Under the pieces are notes generated by a model. The model was not told where the DNA came from. It saw only the letters and a program-made list of their open reading frames with translations, and ran no database searches. A stretch of 64,000 nt of DNA from Pleurostoma richardsiae (taxonomy: Eukaryota; Ascomycota; Sordariomycetes; Calosphaeriales; Pleurostomataceae), in contig JANBVO010000042.1 of assembly GCA_030052745.1 (NCBI GenBank), forward strand, positions 124,001 through 188,000. The letters run 5' to 3'. Of the stretch, positions 1 to 12,360 are shown in pieces; position 1 is the stretch's first letter, and each line of letters opens with the position of its first letter. Both the position numbers and the translations under genes were made by a program.

Positions 1-3000
1 CGTGTCGGTGCGTCTCTACTCGCGAGCAAAGGCGTCAGCACCGGTGCTGTCATAGCCTAGCGGAGCAAGATATCCCAAACCGACCGGCTCTTTCTTGACT
101 ACAAGACAGCGGTATATTGTGAAATCGCCTAGATGCATAGCGAAACTCTGGATATGCCACACACATGTCGAGACCTCTCCGGCATCATGCTCATCCCATT
201 GCGTATTGAGAGCTGTATATCCGAGATCATCACCGAGATGTCACTCGGAGACTGGTAATTTACGCAGTCGTCGTTGTCCTATCACCGTCGAATGGTCAAC
301 GACGGATTCACGTCACCGGCATGCAGGCCCAGAACTGCCACGTCTCCGCGTTTACCACGACTGTGAATACCTTAGCTTTTGTCGCTCACGACGCTATGCT
401 TTGAGGCTGAGAAAGATAGAGAACTCCGAACGAAGGCTTCTGAAGCCAAATTCCCGAACAACAGGCAAGCGATTTATCAATGCCCCTCTGCCCCTCTGGC
501 GGATACCTGCTCCAGTTCGAGGCTTTTAGGTTTTTACACCGCGGTGGCAGGAAATCATTACACCAAGAAGCCAACTCTACACTAGCAGACCAGTAACCGA
601 GATGAATGAAGTTGCCACAGGTGGGCGTATGCACCAAGGGGAGAGATAGTCGGGTAGTGTCCCTTGGGTGAGCTGGGAAGGTAGTCGAGTGCGATCCAAC
701 TTGATGGTGCAGACATGGCGGTAGGTGACGTGCTGAGAGCAAGTGCGCAGCAATACGTGTGTGATATGAGTACATGTTGGATACAGTACGCGTAAGTCAT
801 TTAAGACGGGCCCGCAGTCGAGGGATCATACGGATGGGCCCTACACGACTCTAGATGCGCACCGGGCCTGAACAGATGGTATCCATTCGAGCCATCGTAC
901 GTTGTAGTACTGCAGACAGCGGAGCCACACTCGAAACTGCCTCACCACTGACTCCCGTGGCGTTGGTGGCTCTATTCCTGGGACGCCGGCGTATCATGTT
1001 GAATGCCGCTGGGACGTGGGAGCTTATCTTGGGCCGGGGCGGCTCCGGTTTGCTGACAGGTTGGCAGGCAAACCTTTGGATGAAACTTTCATCTCTGTTG
1101 ACCGTCCATCGAGATCTTTATAACTGGGGGTCCTTCATCTCCAGCACGTGGTGGCAAGGACGATATAAAGCGGGCCGGGCAGGGCTGCTAGAGTTTCAGA
1201 TGATACGCGTAGCTGGTGGAGGATGGATCAACCTGGGAGACGGAACGCCGCGTAAGCCACAGCAACCGGCGACGGAAGACGTGCGATCCGAGGGTGGTCC
1301 TGGATGTAATCGGACCCATCAAGGGCCGACGGTCCGGCGAGCAGATCGCCGATCCGGCGCCGGCGGGGGGTCCCACCGAGATCCTGGCTCCGCGGAGATG
1401 TCCCGCGAGGCTATGAAGTTGGTGAAGGTCTTGGCAGCTGAATTGACTGCTAATCCTCCCTGGCGATATCCTGATCCAAAAAGCATGAAAGCTTATACTC
1501 CAGCCAGATGTTCAGGGCAGCTGAACTCAGTGTCGCCGAATGCGGGTATCCTAGACTTTACTCTGAAGATATACCGAACGGTTGAGGCGTTTGAGCTTGC
1601 CAAGGGGTCGAAATCAGCAGCGGACACTTACTAAGAGATGTACCTGCTTACTGACCCCCTTCGATGTACTCTCAACGTTTCCGTGCCAGCTCCAACAGGG
1701 CGACCCATTGGGGGCAGTACCAGCAAATCTCCGATATCCAATGGGATCAAAAACTGGCAATGTTGAGCCCGCAACTCGTCGGATTCACAGAATCACTGGG
1801 CTCTGTATCTGCTTAACTCGTAGAACACAACGCGTTTGGGTTCTTGAAGAGGATGCAGCCCTGGTGATTGGCCGACACGAGATCGAATAGGACGAGGCGG
1901 AAGGATGGCCGCCTCGTCTTGTAGGGGCGGATTCAGCCACTTTTGCCACACTTTAGTACTGGCAGTGTAACCTTCCAGCATACCTTTTACCTTGCTGTGT
2001 AACTATCTAGGCAGGGTACCTATCGACCCAAGCTACCCAAGGTAGCTGGACTACTCTGGGGGAGCTCCCATGCGGAGCAGCTCCGATACCCCATGATTGA
2101 CAGAGCTTGATGGAGGGACGCCGAGATGGAAACGTCTCCTTCCGGAGCATCCTGAGTCACGCCCCTCTGTTCTCGAGACCGGGAAAGGTATGCTGCGGAG
2201 GGCATTCGCTTCTGAGTCACCAATGAGAAGTGCGGGCATCCAGTGCGCACCAGTCTGGCCCCAAGCCTCAAAGTTAAAATCGGATATTGCGGGAGCGGCT
2301 TGGCATCGGGCGGAAAGCTGCGGAAGCTGGGGTACCTCGGTGTGCCGCTCTCGGACGAACCGGTAAGGGCAGGCTGAAGGGACGAGCAGAGACTGGCGCT
2401 CAAGAATGGGGGAAGAAGAGGGGAGAACCTACGGGAACGTCGCCAAAGCGCGCAAAACTGAAGTCTCGGCCGGTCGATAAGAACTCCAAGTCCGAAGCAA
2501 GGCCGGGTACCCAAGCCGTGGCCGCCGGTCTTTTGCTCCGTGGTTCGCATGAGCTGACGGTGGGTCTAATCGGCGGGTTCTGACTGGCCAGCCCCCCGCC
2601 AGGGGCAGCTGAGTAAAAATTTCTCTTTGTCTTTCTTGTCTGCCAACTGTCGCAAACGAAGTGTCGCTACGGCTTACAGGGCCCCCCGGGATGTTTCAGC
2701 GCCTCCTAGACATCCTCCTGATCCCTTTGCTTACGATCAATATCGGATAGATGCATATTACCTTATCATGTGTGTTCGCAGTCCGTACACACATGTAGAG
2801 ACTACGGTGTCCATCATGGGCCCGATCTGTGGTGTCGGACTGAAGGAGCTTCTGTCGTCCCGCATCGGCTGTTGAAGAAACACATCGGGGTCGAATTGTT
2901 TCCACAGGCATCTCCCGAAAGCCTGTAATCGACACAAGCATCGCATCATCCCCACAAGTTACCTCCCGGCCGGGACGGGCAGCGTGTCGATCACGACGGC

Positions 3001-5200
3001 ATGGATCGTGGCAGCGGTGACACATCGGGCAATAACGATGTGGCTGATGCAACTGGCCAATCCTACATATTAAGCGTACATGAGAAAGGCCGAACAGCCT
3101 GTGGCTTGTTTCACGTGTTGCTTCCCGCGGAGAGGATCGGCTGCCGCATGTCAGGGTATTGTTGACTGACAAACGCCTGAGATCTACTGAGTAGTATTGT
3201 GACATGGACGAGGTCAACGGCATCTCATCTAACGGAGGACATGTTCGGTGCGTTGTTGGCCAGGGGTCATTCCTTCGAAAGGGCTGGACCCTGCGACACC
3301 AACACTTCCAGCTTGCTGCAGGACTGAGTTATCTTCTCATCGGCATCTGTGAGTCGTTTAGAACCGTCATCATTCGATGCCGCCATCGGTATCAGAGTCA
3401 TTCTGCGGGACTCGCCAAAGAGGGAGAGCGACCAGGGATGCAGGTTATCGCACTGATCGCCGCGGTTTGGTGATTGGACGTTCATGGAACACAATCTCAA
3501 AACGCAAGCCACCGGCTGTCGAATGTTTTTCAACCTCAACAGGTGGGATTCAGATATTGCATAATGCGGCAACTGCGTTGCAATGGTCTGGAACGTACGG
3601 GGGGCAAATGTCGGGCTTCCGCCTCGGTGTTCGTGAGAAAACTCAGGCTGCAGGCCGGGGCCGCAGGGCTCCAAAGCATAAATCGAAGGCTCCATTCCTT
3701 TGAAGCGTCCCGCTGCTTCGAGGAGCGAAATGGAGCAGTCTGGACCGGATCTTCCCATCGGTGCAGGTCGGATCGATCGTCATCGCACAGCCTAGAATTG
3801 GGCTGCAACAATCGGATTTTGTGAGAGAGGATCGGAGTTCTGGACCGCTGGCTAAGCCTGGCCCCAGCACAAACGGATGGAGAGCGCTAGCAGCCGTTGT
3901 CTCCCAGTCCTTCCGCTTGCCCTTCTGCCATTCCCCATCCGAGTCTGGTGCACATTGGTGCCTTTTCGCCCCCTTCGGCAGGACTTCCTCAACTACCAAT
4001 TGGCTGTTGGGCCTCATCGCAAGTGTCTGCGAGCAACGAAAAGCTCCGGTCCCGGGTCACTGGTCACGTCAACCTGACCATGGACTCTGCAGTTCTTGTG
4101 TCAGTAATATCCGTCGACTCTTGTCCATGCGATCCAGTGTTGTGTTTCCTCTGCGGGCATGTGTCCTTGCAGCCGAATCCTCCACGCATAAATGAGGTTT
4201 CGCATCAAGCGGGAAAGATGCTCCGACAAATAAAGGTCTCAGCGCCTTTGATGTCTCAGGCAGCTTGGCGACAGCGGAATCCGGGCTTCGCGTTGTCTTT
4301 CACCGTTGGGCCCTACCGTACACGGAGCCCAAACAATATTTATTGGTTGCCTGACCATGACCTAATTAATGCCCTCCTGACCCTGCTTGCCAAGCAAAGG
4401 ACGAAAGGCTCTCTCCTTCGCGAGTAGCCGGCATAGGCAAGGCGATGGCCGTCTGCGAACACTAAGCCCCACGGCGGAGATAGCCCAGGCTGAGGTCAAT
4501 ACATAGTACTTTACCATCAGGTATTAGAGTTTCTTCCCAAGTGAAAAACTCTGATACTCTGTACGGTCTAAGGATATTCCTGTAGACGATGAGCATCTCA
4601 AGCCTATTGATTAGACACGCGTAAGCACTGGAGATTTCGCAATCTCGATCGATTGTTTTTCTTTCGAATGATGCCCGTCGGCCGTGAGACTGTTCCAGGT
4701 CGTTGGGTACACAGAGAGTGATACGTTACGCGGATTACAGACCGCTATACGTGTACAGCCAGCCGTGTGGATGCGAGGAACCCCCGGTTTGTTGTTGCTG
4801 CCTTATCTGCATTCTTCGTCTCTTCCCGTGCAAGCCCGTTGGGCCAGCCGTCAAAAGCTGGTCGATTCGGCAAGTCGCTGAGATACTTCGGTATTTCTGC
4901 CGCAGCAAAAAGCCGACGAGAGCGAGAGCGAGGGCAAGGGCGGGGAGGAGGGCGGGACGCTCGGGGCCGTCGCCCCGTTATGCGCATGCATGCATGCACT
5001 CGGTTATGCTCCTGGCCGGGCACACAAAAGGTACACGCACAAATGCATGTCGCTGATGGTGGTGCCGCAGGCGTGCAGGGGGGGTGTCATCCCCACATCA
5101 CGCCTGGTCTGAGGGTGGATTCGCGTCGTTCCCTCCGCGGTACGTACTGTACCTGGTGCCATGGTGGTACTCACATCCCTCCGGCGTTCCAGGTACCATG
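1..5200. other. Gene-poor stretch, no supported gene
   Basis: I see no recognisable protein, RNA or mobile element here. Open frames of up to about 260 codons occur (for example 855-1634 plus and 2020-2550 minus). They lack recognisable motifs, show no third-position GC bias, and overlap open frames on the other strand. A perfect GC-rich hairpin lies at 1891-1918. The part near 4.9-5.2 kb is GC-rich with short purine and GCATGC repeats and probably belongs to the promoter region of the next gene. Confidence 0.6.
1891..1918. repeat. Perfect 10-bp inverted repeat (hairpin)
   Basis: Arms GACGAGGCGG (1891-1900) and CCGCCTCGTC (1909-1918) flank an 8-nt loop. The arms are perfectly complementary and GC-rich. 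No T-run follows, and the surrounding DNA has no supported gene, so its role is unknown. Confidence 0.7.
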
Positions 5201-5565
5201 ACCATCCCTGTCCTGCTGGGCGCCCAGCCAAGCCAGCCTGCCAGCCCATCCATCCCTTCTCATCTCATCAGGCCTGGATCGCTCACCAGCTCTCCGATCC
5301 ATAAGACCCATCGCTGCCCTCCTGCTCATAAGACCCTCACCCCCCCTTGAGTTCCACTATCCCTTGGTCCATTCCAGAATACACCAGGAACGCAGTTTCA
5401 TCTAAATCCACCATCAAACCACCGTCTACATATTGATCACCAGGCTCTTCCCTGCACCGAACTGCACTTGGGTCAACAAACGACGGACTACTAGCCACAG
5501 CAGAGACACATAACATCTCCAGAGTCACACCCCCCCCCGAGCTTGGACTTTCCAGCTTTCTCGCC
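5201..5565 (+). promoter_or_regulatory. ATG-free leader/promoter of the CxxC protein gene
   Basis: No ATG occurs between the one at 5198-5200 and the start codon at 5566. The region is pyrimidine-rich, carries two CATAAGACCC copies around 5300 and 5327, and has C-runs just before the gene. Absence of upstream ATGs fits a transcribed 5' leader and supports the chosen start. Confidence 0.45.
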
Positions 5566-5868
5566 ATGCCTTCGTCATCACGGCCGCCCAAGACACACTA
5601 CGGCAGCGCATCCTCCACGTCGTCCTACGGCTCCTCCTACTCTGCCTCGGATTCAGATCTCTCTTCCAACGCGTCAAGCTCGTCAATACGGCACAGCATG
5701 GACTCCGTGTCGCGGCCGGTTGTCTCCGTGGAGGTGCTCCGCTGCCTGCGGTGCATGCGCGCTGTCGAGACGACTACGACAGACGACGCGAGCTCGAGCG
5801 GCATGGTCAAGATAGGCACCAACATCTACTACTGTGAGAGGTGCGCCAAGATGGTGGGATACAAATGA
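5566..5868 (+). CDS. Small conserved-type protein with two CxxC pairs (possible zinc ribbon)
   Basis: A single exon encodes 100 residues. The first half (residues about 1-50) is almost entirely Ser, Tyr, Ala and Thr and is probably disordered. The second half carries LRCLRCMRA (about residue 58-66) and YYCERCAKMVGYK at the C terminus, that is two CxxC knuckles about 33 residues apart. This spacing suits one zinc-binding ribbon, but I do not recognise a named family and no function can be assigned. The start is the first ATG after an ATG-free leader of about 365 nt. Small single-ribbon proteins like this are common in filamentous ascomycetes; that statement is from general knowledge, not from a search. 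Confidence 0.72.
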   Translation: MPSSSRPPKTHYGSASSTSSYGSSYSASDSDLSSNASSSSIRHSMDSVSRPVVSVEVLRCLRCMRAVETTTTDDASSSGMVKIGTNIYYCERCAKMVGYK

Positions 5869-8800
5869 GGAGCCGATCGGGCCTCTTTTGTTTCCGGAGG
5901 GTCTATGCTGGGACGATACATAACGAGACGACGACATCACGAACATTGTCTATAAGAAGCTTGATTTGGCGAGGACAGCGAGGAAACGAGCAACACTTCT
6001 ACTACCACAGGTCATTGGCAGCACCAGTGGACCTCGAGATGAGGCCAGGGAGAAGGACTGGCAGGAGGAAGAAGGGACCTTGGAGGCATCTGTTGGGGAC
6101 GTCAACCTCGGACAAGCAGTTTCAAAGTCATCTGTGCAACAACTGCCAGCACCCAAAGACTGCCATTCGGCGATTCACACGCGACAACTTACAAGACGCG
6201 CGGCGGTCGTCGGATGGCGCGGGGCTGAGCACGGAATATCGGAGCGGATGCTGACATGTCAGCCCGGCCCAGCCGGAAGCCACGTCGGGCATGGACCGGT
6301 CGCCGATAGCACGAGGCCCCCATCGTGGAACGAGTCACATTTTGCACAGCCTGTCTCTGCTGCAGGGCTCAGGTCATTTGAGAGGAGGAAATTTACTGCT
6401 CAGCTGGATGCACCTCTGCATCTGACGGACTGTCTCGGCGGTCGCGGACGGGCACCATTTCGGGAAGGCAGCAGTTTCTGCTGTGGGTTGCTTATTCTGT
6501 TCCTGACTTGCGCGGAAGACCCTGCTTCGAAAATTCCAACCGATTTCCATTTCTGGGATGGTTACACTCAGCAGCGGCCCTATTGCACCCGATCGCTCAC
6601 ACATCTCAACACGATCTTCCTGTTCCTGATCGTCATTCGATGATTATTGTCCGGAACGATCAGGACCCTGAGCTGTGGTCAATAGGCATCACGACATACC
6701 CACACTGAGCAATCTGGCTCGATTTTCGTCGAGCCACTGTCCTCACGTCACTGGCCTTATGCAGCAGCAGGGCTTTTGCGTTGAACAGCCCCTGTCAATC
6801 AGCAAATCCTCCCGAGTGCTCTTCACAAATACTTGGTCGGTCGGCCATCGGCCCCTACCTTCCCATTGGTCCATGTTTTCGCTTCATTCGAACCAGGCTT
6901 CTGGCAAGCCACTTACGTTTCACCTGGTCTCCGGCGCCTGCGCTTTCAAAACAGGCAGAAGGAAACCCATTTTTGTCTTCACTTCTCTCTCTGTTACCAG
7001 GGCGGGTTATCTAGGGCGGTACCCTGTTTGCATTTGATGCTGCATACCCATGTACGAACTTTTGAGATCTTCACACGCGTTCTAGCAAGGCGTCAGGGGA
7101 CTGCACGGCACACGAAAAGAGGCAGATCTGACACATCACTCTTGGGCTTTTTTCTCTCGGAATTTGTGATATACCCTGGCGCACATCAGATACACGGTGG
7201 TGTGGCATTGTCTACCATAGCAGGAATTCAAACAATACCATCTACATATGCATCATTCCAAAAGCATCGAGACACACAGATACGTGCATGCGCCATGGCT
7301 GACTTGAGATAAGACCAATATGCATTGCCCGTGCTCAGTGCTCACCTCGGCGGCGTGTGACAGGTCGGCTGCGGAGTGTCGACAGAGAGATAAGCCCCGA
7401 GACTTGCGCGTCGCCCAGCTGGTGCTGCTGCTGGCTCTTCCCACTACGGCTGAGTGACACGCAAGTCCCGTCCCGACTCGACTTGGCATCATAGGGAGGG
7501 GAGGTGTCCCGTACCATCGAAGCGTTAATTACGGCTTACAAGAATAAGGATCTGCACTCCCGATGCCCCCAACGCCCCCGATCTCTCCGGGCGAGGCAGC
7601 TACATAGTAGTGCCCTGTTATCTCCCAGTCTAAGATCGCATCTTTGCGCGCCAAGTTTCGAAACGAACGATTGCGCTATCTCGGCTGCTAACGCAGTCTT
7701 GGTTCGAACGAACCGACCGGGCGACGCCCTGCACACGTCATACGGACCCCCGGGCATAGCTCGCCGACGACATCGTCTCTCCCCGCTATCGTTGGTTTCC
7801 GACTAACCTGGGCCTGGCATCTTGTTTGAATCAGAGGGCGGGCTGGGAGACGAAGATGCCGGGGGGAGGGGAAAAAAACAAGTTCGACGGACCCTGGCGC
7901 TTGTTCTGTGCTTGCGAGTGCAACCAGTCTAGCTCCTGGCGCCCGGGCTGCGTCGACTAGCCAAGATGCGGTGCGCTACTCGACGCCAGGGCGGAAAGCG
8001 GAAATCCCATTCCAGGAGGGATGGCGAAGTGATGATGGCGAAAAACGCCATTCCCCTCTCCCTCCCCTCGTCTAATCTCTCTGACACCTCTGGTGTGCCA
8101 CCCGGAGACCTGAGATGGTTGCACGAGCACTGCATCCCATCGCACAGGAAGCGGGGTTTGAGAGCCGGCCTGCGAGCGCTAGCATCAGCCGGCTCTGACA
8201 GCTACCAACGGCGTGCATTCCAGAGGAGGAGCGTCTCTGAGACTCAAGGGGCCCTTCTCCTCAGGAAAAAGCAAAGACAATTTGCAAGCCGATCACGTCG
8301 GTGTCTCCTTCGCCGCGCGATGTAGGAATTCTCATTCTCATTCGAGACCGCCTCTCCTTCTCTGTTTTCCCGGTTGTCGCAAGGCGACAGGCGGTCCGGC
8401 AACACATGCTGGGCGTCCACCTGTTGCTGGGCTCCTGGGCTGTGTAGGAAATGCGGCCGTCAGCCCGGCGCCTGTGACTGGCTGGCTATTCCCCGTCGCA
8501 GCGCTAGGGGTTGTGAGCAAGACGAGGGTCGAAAAAAAACCTGGCCATCTCGGAAAATACAGTCGCAGGGACTCGTGTCTGCAGCTCTGCCGCATAGACG
8601 AGGCTATTCTTGGACTCTCCCTCGTCGCGTCACTGGAGCCAGCGCAAACGGCGGCTGGCGGCGGTGAGTGCGCGCGCGAGAGAGAGAGTCAGTGACGGGC
8701 ATCTTCTTTTTTCTTCGGGGCGATCAGGGTCTGGCAGCTATGCGGGACGACATCATCGTTAATCCTTCAAGGCGGCCGATCGGGATATCCAGGGCCGCCG

Positions 8801-10602
8801 CAAGGATTTTGGGCAGGCGATGGTTGGATACACGGCAGCTTGCTGTCGTACAGTACCTGTACGTCCGGCCTGAGCCGGACGGGATGGTTGATGAAACGTG
8901 AAAATCCTAGAGCCGATGACGTTGTGCGGGAAGAGTGAACGGTGTGCTCTCTCGCCCGTGACTGTCGATGGCCTCAACATTTCTCGATCTGGCAACATCA
9001 CGTCCCGCGACGTGAATCTGCAAGCCGAAGCTCGTGCGTGCTCCGAGACCCCGAGGCTTACGGCTCTGAAAGCGAGGATGGTGATGCTTTCCAGTTTTGG
9101 AAACCCGATGCTTATGCTGGAGCTGTCCTGCAAGCTTCCCGAAGCTCGTCAGGTTGCCGTACCCGAACCTCCGACACCCACATCTCCGACCGAGCCCAGC
9201 CCACAAAGCTCACCGCAAAAGGAACGAGCAAAAAGCTGGGGGGAACAGACACGACCATCGTGAAACCCGAAGCACGCCCCCCCGGCTCCCGGCTTATCAA
9301 GGTCCACGGGACTAAGGTTCTCTGACCTCATCATGCAGCTCCCGCCCGGGCTCCATCGTTCGTTCTATTTGCTGTCGTGCTGTCAGAGTCGCAGCGGGTA
9401 TTGTAATAGGGTGCCCGATATAGACCGACGTCTTTTCCCTGCTTCCCGTTCTGGGTCAGACGGAGCGGACCAGAGGTGGCCTTCGGACGAGTAGCAGGGC
9501 TGGGACCTGATAATTGCATAAGCATGGGGACACTCTGCTGCGCCCGAGAGGAACGCCTCTGCCACTGGTGGTGCCTCTGGAGCTGGGAGCTTGGTGCTGG
9601 GCGCCATGCACTTCCACACCGTACGTTGCAACGTAAGAATACACGCTGCACTCCATCCTGGAAAATGGCGCATGCAGACTACCTGATTAAGGCAGAGACG
9701 GCTTCGGAACGGGCGACGACGACGAGACGTAGACCGTCGTCATAGTCCCTGGTGCGAGCTCGCGCCCGCATGTTGCTAGCAATGCAGGGAACTCTCGCAC
9801 AAATGGCCCTTGGGTACTGAGGACCGGCATCGATATACGGATTTATCCACGTAGGTTTGCCGGCATGTATGTTCGGTCGGGGGGCCTCTGCCTCCTGTCA
9901 AGACATGCATGGTCTGTTTTTTTTCTTGCAGATTCGTGAATACCATGACTGGGTGAACACCTGCTGACCATCCTGAGAGATGGATGGAGAAGTCCCATGG
10001 GTAGGGAGGAGAGAGAAAAAACCGTCGGTCCCACACCCCGCACCGGCACAGGCCGAAGTGCTCTTGATGCGGCCGTGACCGATATCCATCTGCACGGCGC
10101 CGATCCCACGACGGATAGGGGCAGTCGCCCGCAGTGTTTCATCCACAGAGCCGACCAGCAGCGGGGTTGGACGGGGTGGGAGGAGACCAGAAAAGGGGGG
10201 CGCATGGGAGCCCGACGGGCCATTTTGGACGAATCGCACCTGATTCGGGGCTGTCGATGGCTTCGCTCGCTGAGTCCGGGGGCTGTGCCATGTAAACATG
10301 CCGTCATTGAATGGGGCCCTCCTTGTTGCAGTTATCGAGGCGCCGACGATACATGTGTCGCGAGCAGGAGGTACCCTTCAGTAAGTGAATGCTTGTGTTA
10401 CCTGAAGTGCAGCAACCTACATGCATGACCGTACATCCAATCCATAGCAGAGACGACGCCGAGCTTCATAACGAGACATCTGGTAACCCGAGCCTACCCA
10501 ACGCCGATGTGCACACCTACGTACCTATGATCATGTCCCTCCCTCGGGGTCCGCATGAGAGCGCTGCCCCTTCGCAGCCTGCCTGCCGCCGCAACCCGCC
10601 CG
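5869..10602. other. Gene-poor stretch, no supported gene
   Basis: About 4.7 kb between the CxxC protein and the 3' end of the primase gene. Open frames here reach about 160 codons on both strands, overlap each other and carry no recognised motif. A short GC/GA simple repeat lies near 8668-8688. I find no tRNA or transposase signature. Confidence 0.55.
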
Positions 10603-12360
10603 TTACCCCTCCATCTTCACGTCCTCGCCGCCATTCTTGCCCAAATTCTTCAGCAGATAGCTGCGCTTGAAGTATTCGTTGGGATGCACGATGGTCTCAA
10701 GCTGATTCGCCGTCATGATGCCCTCGTCCTTGGCACGCTTGAGTTCCGCCTTATGGAGGTGCTCGAAGACACTGGTTCTCGTGTCAGCAAAGAGCAGGGG
10801 ACGATTACATGAGAGAAAGGCAGTAGGGGAGTTTTAAGTTGAGCAGGAAAGGGGAACCCACCGGTTGCACGCCATATGGAATTTCTGGTTCTCCTTGTCC
10901 TCCTTAACCCCCTGGAGAACGCCCCTGTCCGAGACGCCCATGCCCTGCAACAGTGAGGCCAGGTTCTCCATGTTGAAGTGCCGGTACGGGCAGCCGTGCG
11001 CCTCGCCGGGACCCGGCGGGTGCTCCGTGAGAATCTTCTGGCAGCTGAAGGGGCTGTAGCCGCCGCCGCGTCGGTTCGAGTCGCCGCCGACGTCGCCGTA
11101 CGAGTGCCGAATGTTGTACCGGTAATCCTTGTTGAAGGTGTCGTCTGTGATCTTGTGGAACGACTGCCGCCAGAACAGCAGGCACTCCTCGAGGTTGAGC
11201 CCTATGCCCTTGAGGAAGAGCGTATACTGAAGCCGCCCGTAGTGCTTGAGGTGCGCGTCGCGCCGGAGCGATCGGTGCAGGTGAGACATGCACGCCGGGA
11301 AATGCTGCGATAGGTTGTCGATGTTGCGCGCCGTAATCTCGGCGCCGGGCGGCGCGCCGGACGTGCTGCTGCTGTAGGAGGAGTCAGGGGTAATGAAGTT
11401 CTTGGAAAGATGGTCCAGGATCGGGGTGAGGCGGTCATCCTCGTCGAGGCGTGGCAGGGCCCTTGCCGTGAGCTGTTTAGTGGCATATTAGCATGTCCTG
11501 CCACTCCGTGAAGCTCTCGTCGCTAGGTTGGGGACCGATTTACCTCCAATGCTCGCTCTAACCTAGCCGAGAATTCTGCAACGACCATACTAGTCTGCTC
11601 CTTCGAGGGAACATATGCTTTCCCGGCCTTGAGGTAGACTCTCCTTCCCTCCACCAGGTCGGGCACCCGGTCCCAGTCAACTTTGCACCACGTCTCTTCG
11701 TCGGCCACCATCTTGCGCCCGTAGCTCCCTGCCGCACTGGTCGCCGCCAGCTCCGCGGCTAGCTCCCGCTTCTCCTCCTCGGACACCATCTCCCAGTCTA
11801 GGTTGAGGCTCTGTATGAAGGCAGCGCGCTCACGCATGTCATCTTGGTTCAGCCGCATGCGGAAGAGCATGGTCTCGACGCGGGTGAAACGCCGGCGCAG
11901 GTCCTCGGTAGACGCGAAGGCCAGCCTCAGGATGAAGTGGCTGTAGTGGTCCTTCTGGCGTTCATTAAACAGCCGCGTCGACGAGGAGCTGTTGGTCTCG
12001 AGCGGGAGGTACTTGTCCAGGAGCGGCTTCATGTGCGTGGCCGTCTCAGCCGGGGTCTTGTTGCGGAAGGAGCATGCCTCGAGCTCGGCGAGGACTGCAC
12101 AGGGTCGGGCCGTCAGCACACCACACAATTTCTATCCCCTTGAATACACATCAAAATCGCATGTACGTACTCCGCAGCCGGTCAATGGCCCACTGCTCGA
12201 ACTGCTCGAGGGTGATATCTGCTGTCGGCGGGGTCGAGTAGAAGTTCAGCCGATGCGGGTACTGAGTCTCCTTGTAGGCCGGATCGGCGAACTGCTTCTT
12301 CCTGTGGTCGAGGACATTTCGCCGCTTGGCGTCTATACGGTTGAAGTCCTGCCTGATCAT
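10603..12360 (-). CDS. PRI2: DNA primase large subunit (PriL/p58)
   Basis: This is the non-catalytic subunit of the primase-DNA polymerase alpha complex, which helps start RNA primers at replication origins and Okazaki fragments in the nucleus. Four exons fit the frame exactly: 12171-12360, 11544-12094, 10862-11472 and 10603-10771, giving 506 residues (yeast Pri2 is about 528). The N-terminal half is helical and ends near residue 247. The C-terminal domain carries the four cysteines expected to hold the 4Fe-4S cluster, at residues 308 (HFPACM), 391 (SPFSCQ), 408 (HGCPYRHF) and 449 (HMACNR). Their spacing (83, 17, 41) nearly matches yeast (81, 17, 40, from memory). An in-frame TGA lies 24 nt before the ATG, fixing the start. 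Two MluI cell-cycle boxes lie about 105 bp upstream. Confidence 0.95.

Noticed and set aside
855-1634. 259-codon ATG-initiated open frame
   Set aside because: No recognisable motif, no GC bias at third positions, several residues runs look random, and other frames are open in the same place. Not enough to call a gene.
2020-2550. 176-codon minus-strand frame
   Set aside because: It overlaps open plus-strand frames and has no motif. Likely chance in GC-rich DNA.
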